Source: Tissierellales bacterium (GTDB lineage Bacteria; Bacillota; Clostridia; Tissierellales; Tissierellaceae). Taken from it: a stretch of 64,000 nt of DNA. Shown piece after piece: positions 34,109 to 42,985 of this stretch. The stretch covers positions 1-64,000 of the forward strand of contig JASLAT010000023.1 of NCBI GenBank assembly GCA_030146915.1, read 5' to 3'. Made by a program: the position numbers and the translations under genes. Numbering within the stretch: position 1 is the stretch's first letter; every line of letters starts with the position of its first letter. The notes beneath the pieces are model-generated. The model was not told where the DNA came from. It made no database searches and saw only the letters and a list, made by a program, of their open reading frames with translations.

Positions 34109-36448
34109 ATGGAAAATTACTATGAAATAAACAAAAAGGATATGGCCTTGATTCCACTAAGAGGACTATCAGTATTTCCTAATATGGTTGTTCATTTTGA
34201 TGTGGGAAGAGATAAATCAATAGAGGCATTAGAATATGCTAGTCTTAAAGAATCTCAAGTATTTTTAGTATCACAGAAAAACTTTGAAACAGATGATCCG
34301 ACTACTGATGATTATTACCAATATGGTACTGTTGCTGAAATTAAACAGACAATAAAATTACCAGGTGGTATTTTAAGAGTATTAGTAGAAGGGATTAATC
34401 GTGGAAAGATTATAGAAGTTAATGAAGAGCAAGAAGAGTTTATATTAGCAAAAATTGAAGAGTATATATACAAAGACGATATGGATGGGTTACCTTTAGA
34501 AGTACAGGCTGCTAAAAAATTAGTTGAAAAAAAATTCTTAAGGTATGGAGATTTAAATGATAAGATATTACAAGAAGAATTTATGCCAATTGATGAAATA
34601 AAGGATCCAAATAAGTTAGTAGATTTGATAGCTGCTTTTATGGAGCTTAGTGTTGAGAAGGCTCAGAAGTTATTAGAAATTTTTGACATCTCTGATAGGT
34701 TAGAAGCTTTAGCTATGATATTGCAAGAAGAAATAAGTATCTTAGAAATAGAAGATAGAATAAATAGAAAAGTACAAGATCAAATGAATAAAGTACAGAA
34801 GGATTACTATTTAAAAGAGCAGTTAAAGGTCATACAATCTGAGTTGGGTGATGAAGATGATATACAAAATGAAGTAGAAGAGTATATTGAGGAGATAAAA
34901 TCATTAAATTTAGATCAAGAAGTAGAAGAAAAAGTTATAAAAGAGGCTGACAGATTATTAAAAATGTCACCACACTCTGCAGAAACAGGGATAATAAGAA
35001 CTTATCTAGATTGGATTATAGAATTACCATGGAATAAGTTAAGTGATGAGAAAATAGATATAAAGTATGCTAAAGAAATATTGAACGAAGATCATTATGG
35101 TCTAAAAGATGTTAAAGAAAGAATATTAGAATTTCTGGCAATAAGAAAACTAACTAAAGATCTTAAAGGTCCAATTATATGCTTAGTAGGTCCTCCTGGA
35201 GTAGGAAAAACATCTATTGCTAAGTCTGTAGCTAGATCTTTAAATAGAGAGTTTGTTAGAATGTCCTTAGGCGGTGTTAGAGATGAAGCTGAGATTAGAG
35301 GACATAGAAGAACTTATGTAGGTGCAATGCCAGGAAAAATTATATCTTCTCTTAAGAAGGCTGGAACTAAGAATCCTGTTTTCTTACTTGATGAAATAGA
35401 CAAAATAGGATCAGATTTTAGGGGGGATCCAGCTAGTGCATTATTAGAAGTACTAGATCCTGAACAAAATAGTACTTTCTCAGATCATTTTTTAGAAATT
35501 CCTTTTGATCTTTCAAAAGTACTGTTTATTACAACAGCTAATACAACATCAACTATACCTCCTGCTTTATTAGATAGGATGGAAATCATAGCTATAAGTA
35601 GTTATACGGAAGAAGAAAAGCTGGAAATTTTAAAAAACTTTTTGCTACCAAAGCAAATTAAAAATCATGGCTTAGATGAGAAAAATCTACAAATATCAGA
35701 AGAAGCATTAAGAATGATAATCAATTCTTATACTAGAGAAGCGGGAGTAAGATCATTAGAAAGAGAAGTTGCATCTTTATGTAGAAAAGCTGGTAAAAGA
35801 ATAATTGAAGAAGATATAAAAACAGTAAGAATAAATGTTTCTAACTTAGAAAAATATCTTGGTATTAAAAAATTTAGAAGAAATGATGAAATTGGTAAAA
35901 GTGAAATAGGAGTGGCAAATGGTTTAGCTTGGACATCTGTAGGAGGAGAGACTTTATCTATAGAAGTTAATACAATGAAGGGTAAAGGTAAGATTCAGTT
36001 AACTGGTAAGCTAGGTGATGTAATGAAAGAATCTGCTATTGCAGGAATTTCATATATAAGAGCAAATACAAAAAAGTTTAATATAGATGAAGATTTTTAT
36101 GAAAAATTAGATATTCATATACATGTACCGGAAGGTGCTATACCAAAAGATGGACCATCAGCAGGTGTTACCATAGCTACTGCTGTAATATCAGCTTTAA
36201 CTAAGACTTATATTAATAGTGAGGTTGCTATGACTGGTGAAATAACTATAAGAGGAAGAGTATTGGCTGTTGGTGGTATAAAAGAAAAAGTATTAGCAGC
36301 ACATAGACTTGGAATTAAAAAAGTAATTCTTCCTAAAGATAATGAAAAAGATCTTGAAGAAATTCCTTCTAAAATAAGAAGAAGTATGGATTTTGTATTA
36401 GCAGAATCTATAGATGATGTTTTAGAAAACGCTTTAGTGAAAGAGTGA
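34109..36448 (+). CDS. lon: ATP-dependent protease Lon
   Basis: Lon degrades misfolded and regulatory proteins. The protein has the N-terminal substrate domain (ALIPLRGLSVFPNMVVHF), AAA module with Walker A GPPGVGKT from Gly361, and the C-terminal protease domain with catalytic Ser684 in PKDGPSAGVT. I use ATG 34109 (779 aa), 5 nt after GAGGG; the ATG at 34091 has no ribosome binding site. It ends 4 nt before engB. Confidence 0.96.
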   Translation: MENYYEINKKDMALIPLRGLSVFPNMVVHFDVGRDKSIEALEYASLKESQVFLVSQKNFETDDPTTDDYYQYGTVAEIKQTIKLPGGILRVLVEGINRGKIIEVNEEQEEFILAKIEEYIYKDDMDGLPLEVQAAKKLVEKKFLRYGDLNDKILQEEFMPIDEIKDPNKLVDLIAAFMELSVEKAQKLLEIFDISDRLEALAMILQEEISILEIEDRINRKVQDQMNKVQKDYYLKEQLKVIQSELGDEDDIQNEVEEYIEEIKSLNLDQEVEEKVIKEADRLLKMSPHSAETGIIRTYLDWIIELPWNKLSDEKIDIKYAKEILNEDHYGLKDVKERILEFLAIRKLTKDLKGPIICLVGPPGVGKTSIAKSVARSLNREFVRMSLGGVRDEAEIRGHRRTYVGAMPGKIISSLKKAGTKNPVFLLDEIDKIGSDFRGDPASALLEVLDPEQNSTFSDHFLEIPFDLSKVLFITTANTTSTIPPALLDRMEIIAISSYTEEEKLEILKNFLLPKQIKNHGLDEKNLQISEEALRMIINSYTREAGVRSLEREVASLCRKAGKRIIEEDIKTVRINVSNLEKYLGIKKFRRNDEIGKSEIGVANGLAWTSVGGETLSIEVNTMKGKGKIQLTGKLGDVMKESAIAGISYIRANTKKFNIDEDFYEKLDIHIHVPEGAIPKDGPSAGVTIATAVISALTKTYINSEVAMTGEITIRGRVLAVGGIKEKVLAAHRLGIKKVILPKDNEKDLEEIPSKIRRSMDFVLAESIDDVLENALVKE

Positions 36449-36452
36449 TAAT

Positions 36453-37037
36453 ATGCATATAAATAATGTAGAGTTAGAAAGAGTAGCGGTTTATGAAAGT
36501 CAATATCCTTCAAGAGATTTACCTGAGATTGCTTTTGCTGGTAGGTCTAATGTGGGAAAATCATCCTTTATAAACTCTATGATAAGAAGAAAAAGGTTAG
36601 CAAGAACATCTTCAAAACCTGGAAAAACAAGAACAATTAATTTTTATAATATAGAAAACAAATTGAGATTCGTAGATCTTCCGGGTTATGGATATGCAAA
36701 AGTTTCTAAAAGTGAAAAAGAAAAATGGGGTTTAATTATTGAAGAGTATTTAAATAATAGAGAAAATCTAGTTGAAGTTATATTAATTGTTGATATAAGG
36801 CATAAGCCAACTAAAGATGATATTTTAATGTATGAATGGATTAAGCATTTTAACTTAGGTAGCATAGTTGTAGCTACTAAATCTGATAAAATCAAAAGAA
36901 GCCAATTAGATAAACATCTAAAAGTAATACAAGAGAGCCTATCGATAGATGATAGGAATAAAATAATTCCCTATTCTTCTGAAAAGCCTTTAGAAAGGGA
37001 TAAGGTTTGGGAAAGAATAGAAGAACTTATAAAATAG
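36453..37037 (+). CDS. engB: Ribosome-biogenesis GTPase EngB (YsxC)
   Basis: EngB is an essential GTPase acting late in 50S assembly. The 194 aa have the P-loop GRSNVGKS (30-37), G3 DLPGYG (75-80) and G4 TKSD. It follows lon after 4 nt with only a weak AGAGTGAT site, so translation probably depends on lon; lon-engB is a conserved Firmicutes pair. Confidence 0.97.
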   Translation: MHINNVELERVAVYESQYPSRDLPEIAFAGRSNVGKSSFINSMIRRKRLARTSSKPGKTRTINFYNIENKLRFVDLPGYGYAKVSKSEKEKWGLIIEEYLNNRENLVEVILIVDIRHKPTKDDILMYEWIKHFNLGSIVVATKSDKIKRSQLDKHLKVIQESLSIDDRNKIIPYSSEKPLERDKVWERIEELIK

Positions 37038-37070
37038 AAAACAGACTCTGGTGAGTCTGTTTTCTATTTA
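37035..37070. terminator. Bidirectional terminator between engB and rubredoxin
   Basis: A perfect 15-bp stem (37035-37049 with 37054-37068) has a 4-nt loop. The outer A/T pairs give T runs on either strand, serving the convergent engB and rubredoxin genes. Confidence 0.92.
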
Positions 37071-37083
37071 TTCTACCCAAAAA

Positions 37084-37242
37084 TTACATTTTTGAGAAAT
37101 CGTCTTTTGTAGCTCCACATAGTGGACATACGAAGTCAGCTGGAACATCTTCCCAAGCTGTACCTGGCTCTATTCCACCTTCAGGGTATCCTTCAGCTGG
37201 ATCATAAACCCATCCACATAAATCGCATACGTACTTATCCAT
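37084..37242 (-). CDS. rub: Rubredoxin
   Basis: This is a one-iron electron carrier. Reading the minus strand from ATG at 37242 gives 52 aa: MDKYVCDLCGWVYDPAEG at the start, then Cys39 and Cys42 in FVCPLCGA and the end KDDFSKM. The iron ligands are Cys6, Cys9, Cys39 and Cys42. AAGGAGA precedes the ATG, and a minus-strand TATAAT at 37284-37289 is a likely -10. It could donate electrons to the rubrerythrin at 20543. Confidence 0.96.
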   Translation of the reverse strand: MDKYVCDLCGWVYDPAEGYPEGGIEPGTAWEDVPADFVCPLCGATKDDFSKM

Positions 37243-37353
37243 AGCACATTCTCCTTTCATATATGATTAATTGCTCACATAATATTATACACTAAAATGA
37301 AATTAGATACCACTTTATAACTAAAATTTAATAAAGAAAAAAACTTATAAATA

Positions 37354-37379
37354 GGTTACATAAACTAATAACTGGGTAT
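37354..37379 (+). promoter_or_regulatory. Sigma-B-like promoter before the anti-sigma-type gene
   Basis: GGTTAC (37354-37359) and GGGTAT (37374-37379) are 14 nt apart. This resembles the sigma-B/sigma-F-group pattern GTTTAA-N12-15-GGGTAT and not the housekeeping one. Confidence 0.45.
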
Positions 37380-37430
37380 ATTAAAGGTGGAAGAAATTAA
37401 CTAATATATAAATCTATGGAAGTGATCAAG

Positions 37431-37820
37431 GTGATATATGAGTACTCGGGAAGAGTGACTAGTGATTTAAAATCTATTAAAATTTTTTTGGAAAAAATAC
37501 TTTCAGATATTAAAAATTATATAGAAGATGAAAATATAATATTTGATATAAGATTGATATTGAATGAACTAGTAATAAATAGTGCTACACATGGTAATAA
37601 ACTTTGTGTCAACAAGTATATTAACTTAGAGATCCTTATAAAAGGTGAGAAAGTTAGAATACTTGTGGAAGATGAAGGTTCAGGTATAGAGCATGATATT
37701 ACTAGCTATGATCCTAAAGAGTTAAAATGTTGTGGGAGAGGACTACTTATAGTAAATAGTTTATCAGATCAGTGTTTGGTTGAAAAAAATAAGGTCATTG
37801 TTACCAAAACAATAATATAA
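37431..37820 (+). CDS. RsbW/SpoIIAB-type serine kinase-like ATPase
   Basis: The protein is a single HATPase_c_2 domain: N box ELVINSATHGN (46-56), G1 VEDEGSGI (79-86) and G2 GRGLLIV (102-108). Such proteins bind a sigma factor or phosphorylate an anti-anti-sigma factor. No sigma or STAS gene lies beside it. I place the start at GTG 37431, after GGAAGTGATC, which fits the 16S anti-Shine-Dalgarno with one mismatch. ATG 37416 is a possible longer start. Length 129 aa. Confidence 0.82.
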   Translation: MIYEYSGRVTSDLKSIKIFLEKILSDIKNYIEDENIIFDIRLILNELVINSATHGNKLCVNKYINLEILIKGEKVRILVEDEGSGIEHDITSYDPKELKCCGRGLLIVNSLSDQCLVEKNKVIVTKTII

Positions 37821-37830
37821 AAAAATTTAG

Positions 37831-37862
37831 TAGAAAGCTCCTAGCTTTCTATTTTATTTTTT
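37831..37862 (+). terminator. Rho-independent terminator
   Basis: A 9-bp stem TAGAAAGCT/AGCTTTCTA (37831-37851) with a 3-nt loop is followed by TTTTATTTTTT. It isolates the anti-sigma-type gene from typA. Confidence 0.92.
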
Positions 37863-37919
37863 GGTATAAATATGATACTATAGTCATTGTATGTAAATGT
37901 TAAGGAAGAAGGTTAAATG

Positions 37920-39725
37920 ATGAAAATAAGAGAAGATATAAGAAACATAGCGATAGTAGCCCATGTTGATCATGGAAAAACTACTTTAGTAGATAGTATG
38001 CTAAAAGGTTCAGGTATTTTTAGAGAGAACCAACAAGTAAAAGACAGGATGATGGATTCAGATGATATAGAAAGAGAGAGAGGTATCACTATATTATCAA
38101 AGAATACAGCAATAGAATATGGTGGTAAAAAAATAAATATAGTTGATACTCCAGGACACGCTGATTTTGGAGGCGAAGTAGAACGTGTTTTAAAGATGGT
38201 AAACGGAGTTATTTTAGTGGTAGATGCTTTTGAAGGACCTATGCCACAAACTAAATTTGTTTTAAGAAAAGCTTTTGATTTGGATCTACCAGTCATAGTT
38301 TGTTTAAATAAAATGGATAGACCTGGTGCAAGACCGGATGAAGTTATAGATGAAGTACTAGAATTATTTATTGAGTTAGGTGCAGATGAATCAGTATTAG
38401 ATAGTCCATTTGTATTTGCTTCTGCAAGAGATGGTAAGGCAAGTGTAGAGATGGATAATTTAAAAGATAATATGGACGATTTATTTGAAACTATAATTGA
38501 TTATATACCTGCTCCAGAAGGTGATATAGATTCAGATTTACAAGTTTTAATTTCTACTATAGACTATAATGAATATGTGGGTAGAATAGGAATTGGGAAA
38601 ATAGAAAAAGGAAGTATAGAAAAAGGACAAGAAGTAATTCTTGTAAATAAACTCGATCCTACAATTAAAGATAAATTTAAGATAACAAAGTTATTTGAAT
38701 TTGAGGGATTAGAAAGAGTAGAAGTAGATAAATCAAAAGCAGGTAGTATAATTGCTATATCAGGTGTAGAAAATATAAATATAGGTGATACTATTTGTGG
38801 TAACTTAGAAAATCCAGAAGCATTACCTTTTGTACAAATATCAGAACCAACATTATCAATGACTTTTGCTGTTAATAACAGCCCATTTGCAGGTCAAGAG
38901 GGGGACTATGTAACTTCTAGACAATTAAAAAGTAGACTATATAAAGAGTTACAGACAGATGTAGGTTTAAGAGTAGAAGAAACAGAAACAACAGATGCTT
39001 TTAAAGTATCAGGTAGAGGTGAGCTTCATTTATCCGTTTTAATAGAGAATATGAGAAGAGAAGGTTATGAATTTCAAGTTTCAAAGCCAGAAGTTTTATT
39101 TAAGAATATAGATGGTAAAAAAATGGAACCTATGGAAGAGGTAACCATTGATTTATCTAGTGAATTTGCAGGTACTGTTATAGAAAAATTAGGAAGAAGA
39201 AAAGGCGAGCTTATGAGTATGTCCGAATCACAAGGTGGCTATTCAAGGCTAGTATTCTCAATACCAGCTAGAGGGCTTATAGGATATAGACAAGAGTTTT
39301 TAACTGATACTAAAGGAAACGGAGTATTAAATTCAGTTTTTGCAGGTTATGAACCTTATAAGGGAGATATACCAAAAAGAAAAACAGGATCCTTAATATC
39401 ATTTGAAACAGGTGAATCTACTGCATATGGTCTTCATTCTGCTCAAGAAAGAGGTATTTTATTTATTGGACCAGGTGTAAGAGTTTATAAAGGAATGATA
39501 GTTGGTGCGAATCCTAAAGGACTGGATATAGATGTAAATATATGTAGAAAAAAACAACAAACCAACGTTAGAGCTTCAGGTTCAGATGATGCTTTAAGAT
39601 TATCACCAGTTAAGAATCTTTCATTAGAAGAATCTTTAGAGTTTATAGAGTCAGATGAGCTGATAGAGGTTACACCAGAAAACTTTAGACTTAGAAAGAA
39701 AATTTTAACTGGTAAAAGATATTAA
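37920..39725 (+). CDS. typA: Ribosome-associated GTPase TypA (BipA)
   Basis: TypA/BipA is an EF-G-like GTPase that helps 50S assembly under stress. The P-loop AHVDHGKTT (14-22), G2 RERGITI, G3 DTPGHADFGGEVERV and G4 NKMDR are complete, and the C-terminal TypA domain has the PARGLIGYRQEFLTDTKG block. Tandem ATGs stand at 37917 and 37920; the second is better spaced from GAAGG. An extended -10 (TGATACTAT, 37873-37881) lies upstream. Length 601 aa. Confidence 0.97.
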   Translation: MKIREDIRNIAIVAHVDHGKTTLVDSMLKGSGIFRENQQVKDRMMDSDDIERERGITILSKNTAIEYGGKKINIVDTPGHADFGGEVERVLKMVNGVILVVDAFEGPMPQTKFVLRKAFDLDLPVIVCLNKMDRPGARPDEVIDEVLELFIELGADESVLDSPFVFASARDGKASVEMDNLKDNMDDLFETIIDYIPAPEGDIDSDLQVLISTIDYNEYVGRIGIGKIEKGSIEKGQEVILVNKLDPTIKDKFKITKLFEFEGLERVEVDKSKAGSIIAISGVENINIGDTICGNLENPEALPFVQISEPTLSMTFAVNNSPFAGQEGDYVTSRQLKSRLYKELQTDVGLRVEETETTDAFKVSGRGELHLSVLIENMRREGYEFQVSKPEVLFKNIDGKKMEPMEEVTIDLSSEFAGTVIEKLGRRKGELMSMSESQGGYSRLVFSIPARGLIGYRQEFLTDTKGNGVLNSVFAGYEPYKGDIPKRKTGSLISFETGESTAYGLHSAQERGILFIGPGVRVYKGMIVGANPKGLDIDVNICRKKQQTNVRASGSDDALRLSPVKNLSLEESLEFIESDELIEVTPENFRLRKKILTGKRY

Positions 39726-39744
39726 AAAATAAAGAGGTGGTATT

Positions 39745-41205
39745 ATGACCAAAGCTGTAGATGTACTTTTGTGGTTAATTAGAAATATTATTTGGATAAA
39801 TATAGGATTAGCTGCCATAGTTGTTTTCTTTGAAAGAAGAAATCCAAAGTCTACTTGGCTTTGGATCATGGTGCTTACTTTTTTACCAGGTATAGGATTC
39901 TTACTTTATTTAGTTTTAGGTCAGGATTTATCCAAGAAAAAAATTTTTCAAGAAAAAAGAGTAGAAGATTTATTGATATCAGATTTAGCTAAATTACAAT
40001 ATAATGATATGTTAAATAATAGATTTGATTATAAAAATATGAGTCACAAGGAATATGAGGACTTGATGAAAATGCACCTAGTTAGCTCTCAGTCTATAGT
40101 AACCCAGGACAATAATGTTGAAATTTATTATGAGGGTAAAGAAAAGTTTCAAGCACTTATTGATGCTATAAATGCAGCAGATGAATATATTTTATTGCAA
40201 TATTATATAATAAAGTCTGATTATCTAGGTATGAAAATTATAGATGCTCTGTGTAAAAAAGCAAAAGAGGGTGTAAAAGTTAAAGTTTTATATGATGGTA
40301 TGGGTGGGAGAAATTTATCAAGACCGGCTATTAGAAAAATGGAGAATGCAGGGGTAGAGGTAGCAGTATTTTTTCCTCCTTTTGCATCTAAGTTAACACT
40401 TAGAATTAACTATAGAAATCATAGAAAGATATGTGTTATAGATGGTAATATAGGTTTTGTAGGTGGCTTTAATATAGGGGATGAATATATAGGTTTATAT
40501 GAAAAGTTTGGTCATTGGAGAGACACTCATATTAAAATAGAGGGTTCTGCTGTAACATGGTTACAATGGAGATTTTTACTAGATTGGAGATTTTCAGTAG
40601 AAGAGTTAGACTATGGTATTTTTAAAAGTCATATAAGAGATGATACTAATATGGGAAATGTTGCTATACAAATAGTTTCCTCAGGTCCTGATTCTAGATG
40701 GCCAAGTGTAAAAGATGGGTATCTAAAAATGATATCAGAAGCTAAGGAAAAACTTTACATAGAAACCCCATATTTTATACCGGACGATGCTATATTAGAG
40801 GCCTTACGTGTATCTGCATTAGGAGGAACTGATGTTAGAATTATGATACCTAATAAGCCAGATCATCCTTTTGTATATTGGGCATCCTTAAGCTATATAG
40901 GAGAGTTGTTGAATGCAGGGGTTAGGTGTTATGCTTATGAGAGGGGATTTTTGCATTCAAAAGTTGTTATCATGGATGATGAGGTATCATCCGTAGGGAC
41001 AGCTAATATGGATATAAGAAGTTTTGATTTAAACTTTGAAGTTAATGCCTTCCTATATGATAAGGAAACTAACTTTAGATTATCAGATAATTTTATAAAA
41101 GACATCGAATATTGTAGAGAGATTACCTTGGAAGATTATAATAATAGATCTAGCTTAGTTAAGGTAAAAGAATCTTTCTCTAGGTTACTGTCTCCAATTT
41201 TATAG
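39745..41205 (+). CDS. cls: Cardiolipin synthase
   Basis: Cls joins two phosphatidylglycerols into cardiolipin. The 486-aa protein has two N-terminal membrane helices (about 5-30 and 38-58) and two phospholipase D HKD motifs: H226-K228-D233 in NHRKICVID and H404-K406-D411 in HSKVVIMDD. It lies 19 nt after typA with AAAGAGGTGG, so the two may be co-transcribed. Confidence 0.95.
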   Translation: MTKAVDVLLWLIRNIIWINIGLAAIVVFFERRNPKSTWLWIMVLTFLPGIGFLLYLVLGQDLSKKKIFQEKRVEDLLISDLAKLQYNDMLNNRFDYKNMSHKEYEDLMKMHLVSSQSIVTQDNNVEIYYEGKEKFQALIDAINAADEYILLQYYIIKSDYLGMKIIDALCKKAKEGVKVKVLYDGMGGRNLSRPAIRKMENAGVEVAVFFPPFASKLTLRINYRNHRKICVIDGNIGFVGGFNIGDEYIGLYEKFGHWRDTHIKIEGSAVTWLQWRFLLDWRFSVEELDYGIFKSHIRDDTNMGNVAIQIVSSGPDSRWPSVKDGYLKMISEAKEKLYIETPYFIPDDAILEALRVSALGGTDVRIMIPNKPDHPFVYWASLSYIGELLNAGVRCYAYERGFLHSKVVIMDDEVSSVGTANMDIRSFDLNFEVNAFLYDKETNFRLSDNFIKDIEYCREITLEDYNNRSSLVKVKESFSRLLSPIL

Positions 41206-41217
41206 GAGGTTATTTGT

Positions 41218-42078
41218 ATGAAGGTAAAAATATTAACAGATAGTGGTTGTGATATATCAGAAGAAATTCTGAAAAAATATGATATAGATGTTATGGCTCT
41301 AAATGTATTAGACGGAGATTTAGAGTATTTAGATAAAGAGACTATTAAGCCTCGGGATTTGTATAAAGGTATGAGAGAAGGGAAGCTTTATCAAACTTCT
41401 CAAGTTTCTCCGGAAATTATATGGAAAACTTTCGAAAAGTATGCTAAAATGGATAAAAATCTTATATATATATGCTTTTCTTCGGGTTTATCAGGTCAAT
41501 ATCAAACTGCAAATTTAATATATGAAGAAATAAAAAATAAGTATCCAGATTTTAAACTTAAGATAATAGATTCTAAAGCAGCATCTATTGGAATGGGTCT
41601 TATGGTAGAAAAAGCAGGAAAAATGGCTTATTTAAACAAAAAACAAGAAGATATAGTTAAAATGTTAGAGTTTTATATAAAAAATATGGTGCATATTATA
41701 TTAGTAGATAATATGAACTATCTATATAGAGGTGGCAGAATTAATAAGGTACAGGCATTAGCTGGTAATTTACTAAGTGTTAAACCCATCTTAACGATTG
41801 ACTCAAGTGGTAAATTAGAGTATATAGATAAGGTTAGAGGTAGAAAAAAACTATTTAAAAAAGTTAATGAACTTATAAAAGAATATTCGGATATATCAGA
41901 GCAAAAAGTAGGCTTAGTTTGTGGAGATAATGAAGATTTAGCAGAAGATTTTATTGAACTATTAATGAAATTCAATCCTAGTTCAATAGAAAAAGAGTTA
42001 ATAGGTGCTTCTGTATCAGCTCACACAGGACCTGATATGATAGGTATTACTTTTTTAAAAAATAATTATACATGTTAA
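41218..42078 (+). CDS. DegV-family fatty-acid-binding protein
   Basis: This is the second DegV paralogue in the window. The 286 aa show LTDSGCDISEEILKKYDIDV, TSQVSPEIIWKTFEKY and RGGRINKVQALAGNLLSVKP. It follows cls by 12 nt behind AGGAGGTT, and that proximity would suit a role in phospholipid or fatty-acid handling, though that is inference. Confidence 0.9.
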   Translation: MKVKILTDSGCDISEEILKKYDIDVMALNVLDGDLEYLDKETIKPRDLYKGMREGKLYQTSQVSPEIIWKTFEKYAKMDKNLIYICFSSGLSGQYQTANLIYEEIKNKYPDFKLKIIDSKAASIGMGLMVEKAGKMAYLNKKQEDIVKMLEFYIKNMVHIILVDNMNYLYRGGRINKVQALAGNLLSVKPILTIDSSGKLEYIDKVRGRKKLFKKVNELIKEYSDISEQKVGLVCGDNEDLAEDFIELLMKFNPSSIEKELIGASVSAHTGPDMIGITFLKNNYTC

Positions 42079-42106
42079 GTTGAAACTATATTTTAATCAT
42101 ATGTAG

Positions 42107-42170
42107 CCCCATAGTAAGTTAGAATCTTACTATGGGGTAAAATTATATATAAAACTATATATATAATTTT
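42107..42170 (+). terminator. Two perfect hairpins in tandem after the DegV gene
   Basis: The first has a perfect 12-bp stem, CCCCATAGTAAG with its complement (42107-42118 and 42126-42137). The second has a perfect 13-bp stem of only A and T (42139-42151 and 42158-42170) whose right arm ends TTTT. Together they probably terminate the typA-cls-degV transcript. Confidence 0.75.
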
Positions 42171-42228
42171 ATATATCATATATAATTTAAGATAATAGAG
42201 TAAGTATTAAATAAAGGAGATGATTTTA

Positions 42229-42957
42229 GTGAAAAATATTGCAGCTTTTTTTGATATCGATGGTACTATATTTAGAAATTCTTTGATGATAGAACATTTT
42301 AAAAAGTTGATTAAATATGAAGTTATAAATCCAGCTATATGGTATGCCGAGGTTAAACCTGTATATGAAGATTGGTATGCTAGATATGGCGAATATGAAG
42401 AATATTTAGAGCTTCTAGCTGGAGTTTATATAGATGAATTGAGAGGAGTAGATCAGTCATATATAGAGTTTATATCAAATCAAGTTATAAATGTAGAAGG
42501 GGATATGGTTTATAAATATTCTAGAGATAGAATTAAGTGGCATTTAAATCAAGGGCATAAAGTATTTTTTATATCAGGGAGTCCAGAGTTTTTAGTTAAG
42601 AAGATGGCAGAGAAGTATAAAGCTACAGATTACAAAGGGACGCATTATTTTGTGGATGAAAATAATAGATTTACAGGTGAAATAGAAAGAATGTGGGATT
42701 CGGAAAGTAAGCAAAAGACTTTAAATAATCTTATAGATAAATATGAGGTTGATTTGGAAGGAAGTTATGCTTATGGGGATACAACAGGTGATTTATCAAT
42801 GCTAAAAATGGTAGGAAATCCAATAGCTATAAATCCTAATAAACCATTATTATTAGCAATTAAAGAGGATAATTATTTATCAAATAATGCAGATATAATA
42901 ATTGAAAGAAAGAATGTAATTTATAAGTTAGATTCAAGTGTAGATATAATAGATTAA
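42229..42957 (+). CDS. HAD-IB family phosphatase
   Basis: The 242-aa protein carries the HAD motifs: AAFFDIDGTIF near residue 5, FFISGSPEFLVKKMA and YAYGDTTGDLSMLKMVG. This is the SerB-like IB subfamily, often acting on phosphoserine or on lipid phosphates; the substrate cannot be read. I prefer GTG 42229, 9 nt after AAAGGAG, over the ATG at 42220, which is within the ribosome binding site. Confidence 0.87.
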   Translation: MKNIAAFFDIDGTIFRNSLMIEHFKKLIKYEVINPAIWYAEVKPVYEDWYARYGEYEEYLELLAGVYIDELRGVDQSYIEFISNQVINVEGDMVYKYSRDRIKWHLNQGHKVFFISGSPEFLVKKMAEKYKATDYKGTHYFVDENNRFTGEIERMWDSESKQKTLNNLIDKYEVDLEGSYAYGDTTGDLSMLKMVGNPIAINPNKPLLLAIKEDNYLSNNADIIIERKNVIYKLDSSVDIID

Positions 42958-42985
42958 GCTAGGTGTTAACCTAGCTTAACTCTTT
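42954..42985. terminator. Bidirectional terminator between HAD and helicase genes
   Basis: A perfect 11-bp stem TTAAGCTAGGT (42954-42964) and its complement (42969-42979) enclose GTTA. It contains the stop codons of both convergent genes. Confidence 0.85.

Noticed and set aside
37438..37440. ATG 7 nt after the GTG chosen for the anti-sigma-type gene
   Set aside because: It is out of frame with the HATPase domain.
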